Origin: Paludibaculum fermentans
GTDB lineage: Bacteria > Acidobacteriota > Terriglobia > Bryobacterales > Bryobacteraceae
Assembly (NCBI RefSeq): GCF_015277775.1
Contig: NZ_CP063849.1
Span: 5,843,501 to 5,907,500 of the forward strand
Direction of reading: 5' to 3'
Length of the DNA: 64,000 bases
Shown: one piece after another, positions 63,129 through 64,000 of the stretch
Layout of the letters: each line of letters begins with the position of its first letter
Position numbering within the stretch: the first letter of the stretch is position 1
Program-made: the position numbers and the translations under genes
Notes under the pieces: model-generated
Seen by the model: the letters and a program-made list of their open reading frames with translations, nothing else
Told to the model about the DNA's origin: nothing
Databases searched by the model: none

Positions 63129-64000
63129 ATGCGTATCCTGCTGTCCTGTTTACTGCTGGCCCTGCCCCTGGCCGCGCAAACCCTCCAGATCACGAAAGGA
63201 GCCGCCGAATACCAGGTCTACCAGCGCGGACCCGGCAACACCGCCACCATCCGCGTGGAAGGCTCCGCCCAGGGCGCCGCCGGCAAAGCCGTGGAAGCCC
63301 GCCTGGTCGCGGCCGGCCTGCCCGCCAAAGACCTCGACTGGAAACCCGCCGGCAAGGCCACCGCCACCGGTTTCACGGTCGAACTCGCGAACGTCCCCAC
63401 CGGCGGCCCCTATCGCCTGGAACTGCGTGTTGGCGGCGGACCCGTCACCGCCGTTTCCAACCTGCTAGTGGGCGACCTCTGGCTGCTGGCCGGCCAATCC
63501 AACATGGAAGGCGTCGGCAACCTCGAGAACACACCGCTGCCCAGCGCCCAGGTCAACTCCCTGGATATGACCGACATCTGGGTGACCGCCACGGATCCGC
63601 TGCATCGCCTGCCCGACTCGAACGACCGTGTTCACTGGCGGGTCAACGCCCAGAAGCAGCCCGAAAAGCTGGAGGGCGAAGCGCTGGCGAAGTGGATCGC
63701 GAACCGCAAGAAGGGCGCCGGCCCGGGCCTGCCGTTCGCGCTGGAGATGGTCCGCCGGACCGGAGTGCCCATCGGCCTGATCCCCTGCGCCCACGGCGGA
63801 ACGTCCATGGAGCAGTGGAACCCTGCCCTCAAGGACAAGGGCGGCGACTCCCTCTACGGCGGCATGGTGCGCCGCTTCCAGTTGGCCGGCGGCAAGATCA
63901 AGGGCCTGCTGTGGTACCAGGGCGAATCCGATGCGTCGCCCACGGCCGCGCCGCTCTTCGAAACGAAGTTCACCAACCTGATCACTGCCATCCGCAAGGA
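63129..64000 (+). CDS. Sialate-O-acetylesterase-like SGNH hydrolase (5' part, cut by window edge)
   Basis: The first ~290 residues of an exported protein (signal peptide MRILLSCLLLALPLAAQ). A beta-rich N-terminal domain (~20-115) precedes VGDLWLLAGQSNMEG, the nucleophile block of the sialate O-acetylesterase/SGNH family, and LIPCAHGGTSMEQW and GLLWYQGESDA supply the Gly and Asn/Glu-type oxyanion positions. The C-terminal Asp-His block would lie beyond the window. It should remove acetyl groups from sugars. TACAAT and SD GGAG precede the start. Confidence 0.88.
   Translation, partial: MRILLSCLLLALPLAAQTLQITKGAAEYQVYQRGPGNTATIRVEGSAQGAAGKAVEARLVAAGLPAKDLDWKPAGKATATGFTVELANVPTGGPYRLELRVGGGPVTAVSNLLVGDLWLLAGQSNMEGVGNLENTPLPSAQVNSLDMTDIWVTATDPLHRLPDSNDRVHWRVNAQKQPEKLEGEALAKWIANRKKGAGPGLPFALEMVRRTGVPIGLIPCAHGGTSMEQWNPALKDKGGDSLYGGMVRRFQLAGGKIKGLLWYQGESDASPTAAPLFETKFTNLITAIRK

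Overview
The window is a GC-rich, gene-dense chromosomal segment from a soil-type Acidobacterium, most likely in or near the Solibacter/Bryobacter/Paludibaculum group (Bryobacterales). The reasons are a Ser/Thr kinase fused to TPRs (2600-5227), a BACON/IPT protein with a C-terminal 'Solibacter' (TIGR03437-like) module (41051-42733), many Tat/Sec-exported enzymes (CE15-SGNH esterase, Gfo/Idh dehydrogenase, sialate O-acetylesterase-like protein, S9 and M61 peptidases), and a high-GC style with few operons. I see no rRNA, tRNA, CRISPR array, IS element or prophage.

Layout. 1-11.4 kb: a truncated membrane glycosyltransferase-like gene, small proteins, an exported esterase, the kinase-TPR gene, a lipase/FG-GAP pair, an outer-membrane protein, a phosphodiesterase and a secreted unknown. 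11.5-17.5 kb: an HU gene with a clear promoter and structured leader, a short tatA missed by length cut-offs, comEC, a DUF2007 protein, a YtxH protein and rocA ending in a textbook terminator. 17.6-22.6 kb: brnTA toxin-antitoxin with an inverted-repeat operator, then a MOSC-DUF429 operon behind a consensus sigma-54 promoter with an upstream dyad, a carbon-nitrogen hydrolase and an LRR protein. 22.8-30 kb: S9 peptidase, a three-gene micro-operon (Fur C-terminal domain alone, CxxC protein, one-helix protein), a CE15-SGNH fusion and a WG-repeat lipoprotein. 30-34.9 kb: a DUF4132 giant protein preceded by a small beta-grasp-like protein ending in Gly-Gly, flanked by related degenerate repeats; this is the most unusual module. 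34.9-45 kb: HAD hydrolase, class I aldolase, DUF362, a VWA protein whose start codon overlaps that of divergent selB, the BACON/IPT protein and an MrfA-like helicase. 45-64 kb: PilZ, xer-trmFO, M61 peptidase, sdaA, DedA-ppiD, lysC-cmk, a TPR protein, ferredoxin plus radical SAM maturase, AlkD-like protein, hybrid histidine kinase, Gfo/Idh dehydrogenase and the start of an esterase gene.

How the genes fit together. Housekeeping operons (trmFO-xer, cmk-lysC, ppiD-DedA) are tightly overlapped. The rest is mostly monocistronic export and carbohydrate functions typical of oligotrophic soil heterotrophs. Two regulatory themes stand out. Six genes for exported proteins have a -10-like hexamer only 6-7 bases before ATG and little or no Shine-Dalgarno sequence, suggesting leaderless mRNAs. 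The MOSC-DUF429 pair appears to be sigma-54 dependent. All functions are read from sequence motifs by eye; no database search was run.
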